Positions 9,268 through 16,958 of a stretch of 64,000 nucleotides of DNA are shown here, piece by piece. The translations under genes were made by a program, and so were the position numbers. Below the pieces are notes generated by a model. It worked only from the letters and a program-made list of their open reading frames with translations, searched no databases and was not told where the DNA came from. Position 1 is the stretch's first letter. Every line of letters begins with the position of its first letter. Source of the DNA: Kaistia granuli DSM 23481 (GTDB lineage Bacteria; Pseudomonadota; Alphaproteobacteria; Rhizobiales; Kaistiaceae); assembly GCF_000380505.1 (NCBI RefSeq), contig NZ_AQYH01000003.1:62001-126000 (forward strand), written 5' to 3'.

Positions 9268-10086
9268 ATGCAACCGCCCTTCCTCCGCGTTGCCCGCACG
9301 CTCTGGCGCGCCGATGGCGCGGCGGAGGGTGAGCGCGCTATTCCCGAAGAGATCGCGGTCGCCCTGAGCTATGACGGCAGCACGCAGGCCGTGATGATGG
9401 CGACGCCCTGCGATCTCGAGGATTTTGCCTTTGGCTTCAGCCTCACCGAAGGCATCGTTGCCGAGATTTCCGAGATCGAGCGCTTCGAGATCGTCGAGCA
9501 GGATATCGGCGTCGAGCTGCGCATGTGGCTCGCCGCCCGGCGCGCCGAGGCGCTGGCGAGTCGCAGGCGCTATCTTGCCGGGCCGACCGGCTGCGGCCTT
9601 TGTGGCATCGACAGCCTGACGGAGGCGATGCGCGTGCTGCCGCGGGTCGGCGAGACGCTGCGCGTCACCGCGAGCGAAATCCGCAGCGCGCTGGCGGCGC
9701 TCGCGCCGTTGCAGATCCTCAACGGCGAGACCCGCGCCATGCACGCTGCCGCCTTCGTCCAGCCGGGCGAGGGCGTCGTCGCGCTGCGCGAGGATGTCGG
9801 CCGTCACAACGCGCTCGACAAGCTCTGTGGTGCCCTGGCCCGCACCGGCGTCGACGCGTCCTCGGGCATGGTGGTTCTGACAAGCCGCGTCTCGGTCGAG
9901 ATGGTGCAGAAGACGGCCATGATCGGCGCGCCGCTGATCGTCGCCGTCTCCGCCCCGACGGCGCTCGCCGTCCGCACGGCGAAGGCGGCCGGCATCACCC
10001 TCGTCGCCATTGCACGCAGCGACGGCTTCGAGGTCTTCACCCATCCCCATCGCATCACGCAGGAAACGGTCGCCCATGTCGTCTGA
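9268..10086 (+). CDS. fdhD: Formate dehydrogenase accessory sulfurtransferase
   Basis: Protein of 272 residues of the FdhD family, which transfers sulfur to the molybdenum cofactor so that FdsA is active. The two conserved cysteines sit at residues 109 and 112 in GCGLCGID; downstream are the family landmarks MHAAAFV and REDVGRHNALDKL, and SRVSVEMVQKTAMIGAP. It begins three bases after the fdsA stop and its last 11 bases overlap fdsD, so it is translated as part of the same operon. Confidence 0.95.
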   Translation: MQPPFLRVARTLWRADGAAEGERAIPEEIAVALSYDGSTQAVMMATPCDLEDFAFGFSLTEGIVAEISEIERFEIVEQDIGVELRMWLAARRAEALASRRRYLAGPTGCGLCGIDSLTEAMRVLPRVGETLRVTASEIRSALAALAPLQILNGETRAMHAAAFVQPGEGVVALREDVGRHNALDKLCGALARTGVDASSGMVVLTSRVSVEMVQKTAMIGAPLIVAVSAPTALAVRTAKAAGITLVAIARSDGFEVFTHPHRITQETVAHVV

Positions 10087-10312
10087 CCGATCGTCCGACA
10101 AGCTCGTCTACATGGCGAACCAGATCGGCAAGTTCTTCGCCAGCCAGGGCGAGGCGAAAGCCCCGGCGGCGATCGCCGAGCATCTGAAGAAGTTCTGGGA
10201 CCCGCGCATGCGCGCGGGCATCGTCGCCCATCTCGAAGCCGGCGGCGCCGGCCTCGACCCGCTGGTACGCGAGGCGGTCCAGCGCCTGCGCGAGACGATG
10301 TCGGCAAAGTAG
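10076..10312 (+). CDS. fdsD: Formate dehydrogenase delta subunit
   Basis: Small protein of 78 residues. The segment KLVYMANQIGKFFASQGEAK followed by IAEHLKKFWDPRMR is typical of FdsD, a small protein needed for maturation or stability of soluble formate dehydrogenases. The ATG at 10076 overlaps the last 11 bases of fdhD in another frame; upstream in-frame codons lie inside fdhD and are not needed. It is the last gene of the fds operon. Confidence 0.92.
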   Translation: MSSDRSSDKLVYMANQIGKFFASQGEAKAPAAIAEHLKKFWDPRMRAGIVAHLEAGGAGLDPLVREAVQRLRETMSAK

Positions 10313-10350
10313 GACGAGCGGGCCTTCGGCCGCGCCCGTGCTGACGTTTG

Positions 10351-10380
10351 CATGGATTCCTGCTTGCGCAGGAATGACGG
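10351..10380. repeat. REP-like hairpin unit
   Basis: The unit holds GGATTCCTGC-TTGCGCAGGAATGAC, a short hairpin (TTCCTGC/GCAGGAA) of the proteobacterial REP type in which GGATTCC and GGAATGAC flank the stem. It shares the ATGGAT and ATGACGGC ends with the doublet at 10461-10614. Confidence 0.6.
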
Positions 10381-10460
10381 CAGACGGTGGAGAGGGCGGA
10401 GCCCGGACTGATTTGCCGATAGAGCGCATCCGAATTTCCCCCCGCCGGAATTCTAACACT

Positions 10461-10614
10461 CGCCGTCATCCCGGACGCAGCGCAGCGGAGATCCGGGATC
10501 CATTCAACCGTACTTGAAGGGAGGCGGGTCAAACGGCACGCCGCCGAACGCGTCGGGCCTATCTTCCAGCCAACCGCGCTGAATGGATCCCGGGCCAAGC
10601 CCGGGATGACGGCG
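10461..10614. repeat. Inverted REP doublet (composite palindromic element)
   Basis: Two related units lie head to head. The outer arms CGCCGTCATCCCGG (10461-10474) and CCGGGATGACGGCG (10601-10614) are perfect complements, and the inner ends GATCCATTC / GAATGGATC also match. The intervening ~75 bases are unrelated. This is the architecture of BIME-like REP pairs; no transposase is nearby. Confidence 0.65.
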
Positions 10615-10865
10615 AGGGTGGCGCGACGAGGTGAGGGCTATCGGCCGGTGCATGGGGAGGTCCCTATCTCGACGGGGAGGCCCAACGGATGTTCGTCCAT
10701 TCCTCGCCAAACCACTTCATCATCGAATCCAACTCACGTTCGCCCGAGCCCCTTGCCCCATGAATCCGCTGTTCCCGCGCGAGTTATCCCCACGCCAAAC
10801 CCGCAGGAACACAGCGTTTTGACGGTCCGGACCGGATCCGGCTCCAAAAGCGGCGTTTTAGGACT

Positions 10866-10894
10866 TTGCAAGCCGGCGCAGGCTTTGCTATAGC
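10866..10894 (+). promoter_or_regulatory. Candidate sigma70 promoter of the tRNA-Asn genes
   Basis: TTGCAA at 10866-10871 and TATAGC at 10889-10894 are separated by 17 bases, placing a start about 20 bases before the first tRNA-Asn. Base composition is otherwise GC-rich, which makes the pair stand out, but it is only a sequence match. Confidence 0.45.
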
Positions 10895-10920
10895 CTCGCT
10901 CACAGCAGCGGCGACGCTGT

Positions 10921-10996
10921 TCCGCGATAGCTCAGTTGGTAGAGCAGGTGACTGTTAATCACCGGGTCGTTGGTTCGAGTCCAACTCGCGGAGCCA
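10921..10996 (+). tRNA. tRNA-Asn (GTT), copy 1
   Basis: A 76-base cloverleaf with encoded CCA. Acceptor stem TCCGCGA pairs with TCGCGGA, the anticodon loop is CTGTTAA with GTT at 10954-10956, and the T arm contains GGTTCGAGTCC. It is identical to the copy at 11091-11166. Confidence 0.98.
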
Positions 10997-10998
10997 GT

Positions 10999-11045
10999 TT
11001 TGATCAAGGGGTTAGGTGGATTGCCATCTGGCCCCTTGATTGTTT
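10999..11045 (+). terminator. Rho-independent terminator after tRNA-Asn copy 1
   Basis: GATCAAGGGG and CCCCTTGATT form a strong stem around a ~20-base loop, followed by TTGTTT. The same stem with a diverged loop follows the second tRNA copy. Confidence 0.8.
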
Positions 11046-11090
11046 CCGAGCCTCGGCAGCGAGGCAAGGGAGAGGGGCCGCGCACGCTGT

Positions 11091-11166
11091 TCCGCGATAG
11101 CTCAGTTGGTAGAGCAGGTGACTGTTAATCACCGGGTCGTTGGTTCGAGTCCAACTCGCGGAGCCA
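11091..11166 (+). tRNA. tRNA-Asn (GTT), copy 2
   Basis: This copy is base-for-base identical to the tRNA-Asn at 10921-10996, including the encoded CCA and the preceding ACGCTGT. Because the first copy has its own terminator, this one may need a separate promoter or read-through. Confidence 0.98.
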
Positions 11167-11168
11167 GT

Positions 11169-11216
11169 TTTGATCAAGGGGTTCGATGGCAAGCCGTCGG
11201 ACCCCTTGATTGTTTC
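11169..11216 (+). terminator. Rho-independent terminator after tRNA-Asn copy 2
   Basis: The stem GATCAAGGGGTTCG / CGGACCCCTTGATT is followed by GTTT. The stem is conserved relative to the copy 1 terminator and the loop sequence has changed. Confidence 0.8.
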
Positions 11217-11640
11217 CGGCCTGCGGCTCGCGCTGATCTCGCAGCGCTCCCGGCGCGCAACCCGCCGCACGCCGCGCTCGTTTCCTGCTCGCTGGCGGCC
11301 TGTGCCGAGCGTCGGGTCGCACCTCCGGTTGAGCTTCCCGGTCCAGGGTCGTCGATTCATCATTTTTCATCGGTTTTCCCGATCATTGCGGCCGCCGACC
11401 TGCAGTCACACAGCATTCCGCATCGTCATATGATTCGTAGATTGTATGGCGAGAACCTGCCTGGAAATGCGGGAAAACGCCGGGTCTTTCCGTTTAGTCA
11501 TATGATGTTTGCGTTGACAGACTATCGGTCCGTCTAAATATTCTCAGGTTCGTCCCGCATAGGGAACGGATTTGCCAGCCTTCGCAGCAAAGTGGCTCGG
11601 ACGCGCTGGTAGATCATCATCAGCATTCTGGGAGGAAACC
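11217..11640. other. Spacer before tctC with promoter and two TCATATGA palindromes
   Basis: There is no supported gene in these 424 bases. The right half is AT-richer and holds two copies of the 8-base palindrome TCATATGA (11426-11433 and 11498-11505) and a sigma70-type promoter at 11514. A GGGAGG ribosome site at about 11630 precedes tctC. Confidence 0.65.
11498..11542 (+). promoter_or_regulatory. Candidate promoter and operator of tctCBA
   Basis: A consensus -35 box TTGACA lies at 11514-11519. With 16-17 bases of spacing the -10 is AAATAT or AATATT at 11536-11542. One TCATATGA palindrome ends eight bases upstream of the -35 box and another lies 72 bases further upstream, a layout that suits a dimeric regulator. 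Which regulator is not indicated locally. Confidence 0.6.
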
Positions 11641-12618
11641 ATGCTGAGACGTACGCTCCTTTGCTCCGCGCTGGCGCTGGCCTCGACCGCCCTGACCGTT
11701 CCGGCCATGGCGCAGTCCGCCTATCCCGAGCGACCGATCCAGATGATCGTTCCCTGGGGTGCGGGCGGCGGCACCGATGCGGTGGCGCGCATCATCGGCA
11801 CCATGCTGCAGCAGGAACTCGGCGTTCCGGTCAATGTCGTCAACCGCACCGGTGGTTCGGGCGTCGTCGGCCACAGCGCCATCGCGACGGCTAAGCCGGA
11901 TGGCTACACCATCGGCATCGCGACAATCGAGATCGACATGATGCACTGGCAGGGCCTGACGGACCTGACCTACAAGGACTTCGACTTCCTCGCCATGGTC
12001 AATGCCGATCCGGGCAGCGTCATGGTGTCTGTGGACTCGCCGTACAAGACGCTTCCGGACCTGCTTGCGGCTATCAAGGAAAAGCCGGCCGGCACCTTCA
12101 AGGCCTCCGGCACCGGCCAGGGCGGTATCTGGCATCTCGGCCTCGCCGGCTGGATGATGTCGCATGGCCTGAAGCCGGACCAGGTTACGTGGGTTCCGAG
12201 CCAGGGCGCGGCACCCGGCATCACCGACATGGTGGCCGGCGGCGTCGACCTCGTGCCGGCAGCGCTTGCCGAAGGCCGTTCGATGATCGACGCCAAGCGC
12301 GTCGTTGGACTCGGCTCGATGTCGTCCGAGCGGCAGGATCTGTTCCCGGATGTGCCGACGCTGAAGGAATCGGTCGATTCCGACTGGACGCTCGCGGTCT
12401 GGCGCACGGTGGCAGCGCCCAAGGGCCTGCCGGAGGACGTCGCGGCCAAGCTCGGTGCGGCGCTCGAGAAGGCCTACAACAGCCCCGAATACAAGAAGTT
12501 CATGAACGAGCGCGGCTTCGGCATGCGCTGGGCTGACGGCAAGGAAACCACGCGCATCGTCGCCGAAGACGATGCGACGCTCGGCACGATCATGAAGGAA
12601 GCCGGTCTCGCCAAATAA
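11641..12618 (+). CDS. tctC: Tripartite tricarboxylate transporter substrate-binding protein
   Basis: Protein of 325 residues. The N terminus MLRRTLLCSALALASTALTV followed by PAMAQSA is a clear Sec signal peptide with cleavage after AMA. The mature part has the Bug/TctC hallmarks YPERPIQMIVPWGAGGGTDA, followed by GTMLQQELG and VVNRTGGSGVVGHSAIA. It captures a carboxylate substrate in the periplasm for TctAB. ATG at 11641 is chosen because it directly follows GGGAGGAAACC and opens the signal peptide; an upstream in-frame start at 11572 would bury it. First gene of tctCBA. Confidence 0.93.
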   Translation: MLRRTLLCSALALASTALTVPAMAQSAYPERPIQMIVPWGAGGGTDAVARIIGTMLQQELGVPVNVVNRTGGSGVVGHSAIATAKPDGYTIGIATIEIDMMHWQGLTDLTYKDFDFLAMVNADPGSVMVSVDSPYKTLPDLLAAIKEKPAGTFKASGTGQGGIWHLGLAGWMMSHGLKPDQVTWVPSQGAAPGITDMVAGGVDLVPAALAEGRSMIDAKRVVGLGSMSSERQDLFPDVPTLKESVDSDWTLAVWRTVAAPKGLPEDVAAKLGAALEKAYNSPEYKKFMNERGFGMRWADGKETTRIVAEDDATLGTIMKEAGLAK

Positions 12619-12659
12619 GCGGCCGGCCAATCTTCCGATCTCATGCTAGCGGCGCGGTT

Positions 12660-12678
12660 CCGGGGGCCAGTTCCCCGG
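12660..12678 (+). other. Intercistronic hairpin between tctC and tctB
   Basis: CCGGGG and CCCCGG form a six-base GC stem with a seven-base loop in the 92-base gap between tctC and tctB. No T-tract follows, so it is more likely an mRNA-stabilising or partial attenuating hairpin, as is common after highly expressed binding-protein genes. Confidence 0.4.
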
Positions 12679-12710
12679 GACCGTGCTCCCCGGTCTTGCA
12701 CGGAACGGCC

Positions 12711-13187
12711 ATGATCAAGCTCAGTGAACTTCATCTCGGGGTACTGACCGCCCTCGGCGGGATCGCCCTTCTTCTCGCCTCGGCCCATTTCGGGCCCCTT
12801 CCCGGACAGGCCTATGGCGCAGGCACCATGCCTCGACTTATCGGCTGGTGTTCCATCCTGCTCGGTGGCTTCATGATCGCCACCAGCCTCAAGCACCTGC
12901 CGGACATGCTGAAGCCGCATCTCTCCGACTGGGTGCGCACGCCACGCCTGGCGCTGGCGGCACTGGCGACGCTGGCGGTCATCGTCTTCTACATCCTGTT
13001 CTCCGAGACGCTCGGCTTCATCCCGGTCAGTTTCGTCGGCCTGGTGGCCATGATGCTTGTCCTGCGTACTCGGCCGCTGACAGCGATCCTCGCCAGCGCG
13101 GTGACGACGCTGGTGGTTTATTACGGCTTTTCGCGCCTTCTCATGGTGCCGCTGCCGCGCAGTGAATTTCTCTCATTCCTGGGGTGA
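12711..13187 (+). CDS. tctB: Tripartite tricarboxylate transporter small membrane subunit
   Basis: Protein of 158 residues with about four membrane helices (VLTALGGIALLLASAHFG; LIGWCSILLGGFMIATSL; LALAALATLAVIVFYILF; the VGLVAMMLVL/VTTLVVYYGF pair). Size, topology and position between TctC and TctA identify the small membrane subunit. The ATG at 12711 (MIKLSELHLG) is preferred to an upstream TTG at 12696. The tctA start follows three bases after its stop. Confidence 0.88.
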   Translation: MIKLSELHLGVLTALGGIALLLASAHFGPLPGQAYGAGTMPRLIGWCSILLGGFMIATSLKHLPDMLKPHLSDWVRTPRLALAALATLAVIVFYILFSETLGFIPVSFVGLVAMMLVLRTRPLTAILASAVTTLVVYYGFSRLLMVPLPRSEFLSFLG

Positions 13188-13190
13188 CGC

Positions 13191-14690
13191 ATGCTGATCT
13201 TTGAACAGGCTGCGGGACTCGTCTTCCAGCCCTACGTCCTCATGGTCATCCTGGCATCCGCCGCCTTCGGCATGCTGGTGGGCGCCATTCCCGGCCTGAC
13301 GGCCACCATGGCAACGGCGCTGCTGGTGCCGATGACCTTCTTCATGGATCCAGTTCCGGCAATCGCGGCGATCGTCACGGCGACGGCCATGGCGATCTTC
13401 GCCGGCGACATTCCGGCGGCGCTGCTGCGCATGCCCGGCACCCCGGCCAATGCCGCCTATGTCGAGGACGCCTACCGGATGACGCAATCCGGCAGGGGCG
13501 ACGAGGCGCTCGGCGCGGCACTCGTCTTCTCGGCCATCGGCGGCCTGTTCGGTGCTGTCGTCCTGATGACGGTCTCGCCGACGCTCGCCGAGATCGCGCT
13601 GAAGTTCAGCTCGGAAGAGTATTTCTGGCTGGTGCTGCTCGGTCTTTCCTGCGCCGTCTTCGTCAATCCCGGTTCGCCGACGCGTGGCCTGATCTCGCTG
13701 CTGATCGGCCTGTTCGTGGCGACGATCGGCATGGAGAACCCCTCGGGCGAGCCGCGCTTCTCCTTCGGCAATCTTGAGCTCATGGCCGGCATACAGTTCA
13801 TCCCGGCGATGATCGGTCTGTTCGCTGTGTCCGAGGTTCTGCGCACCGTCACGGCGACGTCGCCGCGCCAGAAGATCCCGCGCTCCGACGGTGGCGGCAT
13901 CTTCCGGTCACAGTGGAAGAACCTGAAGCAGTATCCGGTCCAGACCGTTCGCGGCAGCGTCACCGGAACCGCGCTCGGCATCCTGCCGGGAGCCGGCGCC
14001 GATATTGCCGCCTGGATTTCCTATGCGATCTCCAAGCGCTTCTCGAAGCAGAAGGCGAAGTTCGGCACAGGCCATGTCGAAGGTCTGGTCGAGGCGGGCG
14101 CCTCGAACAACTCCGCCGTCAGCGGTGCCTGGATCCCGGCCCTGGTGTTTGGCATCCCCGGCGATTCGATCACGGCCATCGTCATTGGTGTGCTCTACAT
14201 CAAGGGGATCAATCCCGGTCCGACGATCTTCATCAACGACCCGCAGACCGTCTACGCGATCTTCATGGTCTTCATCCTGGCAAACCTGATCATGCTGCCG
14301 CTGGGATGGCTGGCGATCCGCGGGGCGCGGCCGCTCCTCTCGATCCCGCCCTCGACGCTGATGCCGATGATCCTGATGTTCTGCATCGTCGGCTCCTTCG
14401 CCATCGCCAACTCGATGGCCGGAATCGTCATGATGCTGGTGTTCGGCATCATTGGATTCTTCATGGAGGAGAACGACATCCCGATCGCGCCCGCCATTCT
14501 CGGCATGGTGCTCGGGCCGATGCTGGAGCAGAACTTCATCACCTCGATGATCAAGGGCGATGGCAGCGTCCTGCACTTCTTCGAGCGGCCGATCGCCGCC
14601 GGGCTGGGCGTCTTCACCATCCTGATCTGGCTTTTCCCGCTGCTGATGCTGATCCTGCGTCGGCGCTCCAAGGCGACTGTCGCAGCCTGA
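13191..14690 (+). CDS. tctA: Tripartite tricarboxylate transporter large membrane subunit
   Basis: Protein of 499 residues with about 11-12 hydrophobic segments, the standard TctA length. Conserved family regions are readable: GAIPGLTATMATALLVPMTF, GDIPAALLRMPGTPANAA near residue 70, GILPGAGADIAAWISYAISK near 265 and EAGASNNSAVSGAWIPALVF near 300. It forms the permease with TctB and is driven by an ion gradient. The operon ends in a terminator at 14730. Confidence 0.95.
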   Translation: MLIFEQAAGLVFQPYVLMVILASAAFGMLVGAIPGLTATMATALLVPMTFFMDPVPAIAAIVTATAMAIFAGDIPAALLRMPGTPANAAYVEDAYRMTQSGRGDEALGAALVFSAIGGLFGAVVLMTVSPTLAEIALKFSSEEYFWLVLLGLSCAVFVNPGSPTRGLISLLIGLFVATIGMENPSGEPRFSFGNLELMAGIQFIPAMIGLFAVSEVLRTVTATSPRQKIPRSDGGGIFRSQWKNLKQYPVQTVRGSVTGTALGILPGAGADIAAWISYAISKRFSKQKAKFGTGHVEGLVEAGASNNSAVSGAWIPALVFGIPGDSITAIVIGVLYIKGINPGPTIFINDPQTVYAIFMVFILANLIMLPLGWLAIRGARPLLSIPPSTLMPMILMFCIVGSFAIANSMAGIVMMLVFGIIGFFMEENDIPIAPAILGMVLGPMLEQNFITSMIKGDGSVLHFFERPIAAGLGVFTILIWLFPLLMLILRRRSKATVAA

Positions 14691-14729
14691 TCCAGCCCGG
14701 ACGGCACAAGCCGCCGCCCGCGACGATCC

Positions 14730-14772
14730 AATCCCCGACGAGCGCCAGCTCGCCGGGGATTTTCGTTTCGAA
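14730..14772 (+). terminator. Rho-independent terminator of tctCBA
   Basis: ATCCCCG(A)CGAGC pairs with GCTCG-CCGGGGAT around a four-base loop GCCA, followed by TTTTCGTTTCG. Confidence 0.8.
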
Positions 14773-14914
14773 GGGTCCGACGGCGCGCCCGTTGCCGTTG
14801 CAATCATTGGCCCTCCATCCACATAAGGACGGAGCGAAAGCGGCGGCGAGACGTTGCGCCGATACACCGTTTCAAGGCTTTCGAGCCGTTCAGGCCCCGG
14901 AGAAACCAGACCGC

Positions 14915-15172
14915 ATGGCATCGATCCGTTTCGGCAAGAAGGCGATTTCCCTGCCCAAGAGCCGCGCCGCGCGTGTCGCGATCGGCAGTGGATTCGTGCT
15001 GGGCGGCACGCTGGGCTTCCTACCGGTGCTCGGATTCTGGATGGTACCGATCGGTCTGGTCGTCTTGTCCCATGATTTTCCGCGGGTGCGGCGATTGCGC
15101 CGGCAGTCGGAAGTGGCGCTGATGCGGCGCTGGGCCAAGCTGCGCAAGAAGACCGCGCCGGTTGCGAAATGA
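14915..15172 (+). CDS. Small membrane protein, PGPGW-like arrangement
   Basis: Hypothetical protein of 85 residues. A basic N terminus (RFGKKAISLPKSRAARVAIG) is followed by hydrophobic segments interrupted by GFLPVLGFWMVPIGLVVLSH and a basic tail (DFPRVRRLRRQSE and RRWAKLRKK). The layout, one or two membrane spans ending in a charged D-F/I-P-x-x-R-R-L motif, resembles the PGPGW family of small inner-membrane proteins of unknown role; that assignment is tentative. ATG at 14915 is chosen because the upstream continuation of the frame lies antiphase within tctA and its terminator. It stands alone between two operons. Confidence 0.7.
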   Translation: MASIRFGKKAISLPKSRAARVAIGSGFVLGGTLGFLPVLGFWMVPIGLVVLSHDFPRVRRLRRQSEVALMRRWAKLRKKTAPVAK

Positions 15173-15216
15173 GCGGCGGCTTGCGCTTGTAGCCCAATCA
15201 ATCTAGCGTGATCCTG

Positions 15217-15412
15217 CGTCGGTTCCCCCGATGGACCCCAGGTCCAGGGGGATGAAATGGGAATTCGGTACGGAATGACCCTCTACGGGGTTCCAAGTCC
15301 GAAGCTGCCCCCGCAACTGTAAGCGGCGAGCGACCTCGCGATGGCCACTGGGAAACCGGGAAGGCGTCGAGGAAGCAGCGACCCGCGAGCCAGGAGACCA
15401 GCCAGCGCCTCA
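15217..15412 (+). promoter_or_regulatory. Cobalamin riboswitch
   Basis: The conserved core is plain: the GCTGCCCCCGCAACTGTAAG box (15304-15323), GCCACTGGGAAACCGGGAAG (from about 15344), and GCGAGCCAGGAGACCAGCC near the 3' end (about 15386-15404). It lies 40 bases before cbtB and would repress the cobalt uptake and cobalamin operon when adenosylcobalamin is abundant. The sequence following it, up to the GGAGACGCT ribosome site, is the likely expression platform. Confidence 0.95.
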
Positions 15413-15450
15413 TACCAGCAAGCCGTCGGTGGGACGGCTAAGGAGACGCT

Positions 15451-15642
15451 ATGATTCGCTCTGCCCCGACATCCATTTCCGCCGGAAGTACCCAGGCCAG
15501 CGCCCAGGCGCGCCTCGTCCCGGCGCTGTTCGCCATTGCCTTCGGTCTTTTCCTGTTCATCGGCACCGGCTTCGCCGCGCCGAGCCTGATTCACAACGCG
15601 ACGCACGACACGCGGCATTCCCTCGGTCTGCCCTGTCACTGA
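15451..15642 (+). CDS. cbtB: Cobalt transporter subunit CbtB
   Basis: Protein of 63 residues with one membrane helix (VPALFAIAFGLFLFIGTGFA) and a histidine-rich C terminus, HNATHDTRHSLGLPCH, the CbtB signature thought to bind cobalt. It sits between a cobalamin riboswitch and cbtA, the usual context for this B12-regulated cobalt transporter. GGAG at 15441 is the ribosome site for the ATG. Confidence 0.93.
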   Translation: MIRSAPTSISAGSTQASAQARLVPALFAIAFGLFLFIGTGFAAPSLIHNATHDTRHSLGLPCH

Positions 15643-15658
15643 CGCCATAGGATCAGAC

Positions 15659-16405
15659 ATGTTCAAGACCATCATCATCAGCGCCTTCGGCGCGGGCTTG
15701 GTCGTGGCCGCGGCGCTCTCCGCCGTCCAGGCCTTCACCACCGAGCCGCTGATCTTCCACGCCGAGACCTTCGAGAGCGCCGAACCGGCGACCGCCGAGG
15801 CCGTGCCGCACGAGCACGCGACCTCGGAGCCGCATGCGCATGACGCAACCCCGGCCGCCGCGACCGACGCCGCCGCGCATGAGCACGATTCGGATGAATG
15901 GGGCCCGGCCGACGGCTTCGAGCGCTCCGCCTACACTTTTCTCGCCAACCTGCTGATGGGCGTCGGCGTCTCGGCCGTGCTGCTCGGCCTGATGTCGGTC
16001 CGGGGTGGCGCCATCAACGCCCGCACCGGCGTGCTCTGGGGCGTCGCCGGCTTCTTCGCCGCCGCGCTGCTGCCCTCGCTCGGCCTGACGCCGGAACTGC
16101 CGGGAACCCCGGCCGGCGCCCTCGAGGCGCGCCAGGTCTGGTGGCTCGGCACGGCGGCGGCGTCCGCCATCGGCATCGCGCTGATCGTGTTCAGCCAGTC
16201 CTGGCTGTTGAAGGCGGCCGGCCTGGTCATCGGCGTGATGCCGCATGTCATCGGCGCCCCGGTGCCGCCCTCGCTGGAAGCCGCCTATCCCGCCGTGCTG
16301 GCGGCCGAGTTCGCCACCGCGTCGCTCGTCGTCAGCGCGCTGCTCTGGGCCGGATCGGGCGTTGCCGCTGGCTGGCTCTATCAGCGCCTGTCGCGGACCG
16401 CATGA
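15659..16405 (+). CDS. cbtA: Cobalt transporter subunit CbtA
   Basis: Protein of 248 residues. One helix at the N terminus (TIIISAFGAGLVVAAALSAV) leads into a periplasmic His/Glu-rich loop with HEHATSEPHAHDATP and HEHDSDEW (residues ~44-80), then about five more helices. The His-rich loop and partner CbtB identify the predicted B12-regulated cobalt permease. It is followed directly by cobU, linking cobalt uptake to corrin synthesis. Confidence 0.93.
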   Translation: MFKTIIISAFGAGLVVAAALSAVQAFTTEPLIFHAETFESAEPATAEAVPHEHATSEPHAHDATPAAATDAAAHEHDSDEWGPADGFERSAYTFLANLLMGVGVSAVLLGLMSVRGGAINARTGVLWGVAGFFAAALLPSLGLTPELPGTPAGALEARQVWWLGTAAASAIGIALIVFSQSWLLKAAGLVIGVMPHVIGAPVPPSLEAAYPAVLAAEFATASLVVSALLWAGSGVAAGWLYQRLSRTA

Positions 16406-16409
16406 GCTC

Positions 16410-16958
16410 GTGACCACAACCGCGCCCCGCATGGCGCTGATCCTCGGCGGCGCTCGCTCCGGCAAGAGCCGCTTCGCCGAGGCGATCGTCTCCCGCACCG
16501 GTCTTCCCGCCACCTATCTCGCCACCGCCGAGATCCGCGATGCTGAAATGCAGGCGCGGATTTCGATGCATCGCGCGCGGCGCGGCGGCGACTGGACGAC
16601 GATCGAGGAACCGCTGGAGCTGACTGACCGCGTGGTAGCGCTCGCCGACCCCGGCCGCGTGCTCCTCGTCGATTGCCTGACGCTCTGGCTCTCCAACATC
16701 ATGGAAGCGGAGCGCGATGTGGCGGCCGAGAGCGCACGTCTGGCTGACGTGCTTCGGACTGCACGCGGGCCGGTCGTCCTCGTCTCGAACGAGGTCGGCT
16801 CCGGCATCGTGCCGATGAACGCGCTCGCCCGCCGCTTCGCCGACGAGCAGGGGCGGCTGAACCAACAGATCGCCGCCGCCGTCGAAACCGTCTTCCTCGT
16901 CGCCGCCGGCCTGCCGCTGCGGCTGAAACCCAATCCGAACCTGGAGTTCGTCCTTTGA
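16410..16958 (+). CDS. cobU: Adenosylcobinamide kinase / guanylyltransferase
   Basis: Protein of 182 residues (CobU/CobP family). The P-loop GGARSGKS is at residues 13-20, and the family block VLLVDCLTLWLSN and the segment LVSNEVGSGIVPMNALARRF are intact. It phosphorylates adenosylcobinamide and transfers GMP in nucleotide-loop assembly. The start is either GTG 16410, four bases after cbtA, or ATG 16431; the GTG leaves seven residues before the conserved strand. The stop overlaps the cobW TTG start. Confidence 0.94.
   Translation: MTTTAPRMALILGGARSGKSRFAEAIVSRTGLPATYLATAEIRDAEMQARISMHRARRGGDWTTIEEPLELTDRVVALADPGRVLLVDCLTLWLSNIMEAERDVAAESARLADVLRTARGPVVLVSNEVGSGIVPMNALARRFADEQGRLNQQIAAAVETVFLVAAGLPLRLKPNPNLEFVL

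Larger units (their letters stand above)
10313..10920. other. 608-base non-coding spacer with REP-like palindromes
   Basis: No frame here has convincing coding character. It contains three palindromic elements (10351-10380, 10464-10505, 10581-10614) and ends in a likely promoter for the tRNA-Asn pair. I see no terminator with a T-tract directly after fdsD. Confidence 0.7.

Noticed and set aside
4744-10101. A 1785-codon open frame antisense to the fds operon
   Set aside because: It mirrors fdsB, fdsA and fdhD, whose motifs are intact on the + strand. Its translation is low-complexity (Arg/Asp/His/Ala/Gly) as expected from GC-rich third positions.
10921-11166. tRNA-Asn pair as an integration site of a mobile element
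   Set aside because: No integrase, no partial tRNA repeat at a distance, and the neighbouring genes are ordinary; a simple tandem duplication explains it.
13913-14914. Upstream continuation of the frame of the 85-residue membrane protein
   Set aside because: The first 334 codons are out of phase with tctA and cross its terminator; only the part from ATG 14915 looks like protein.
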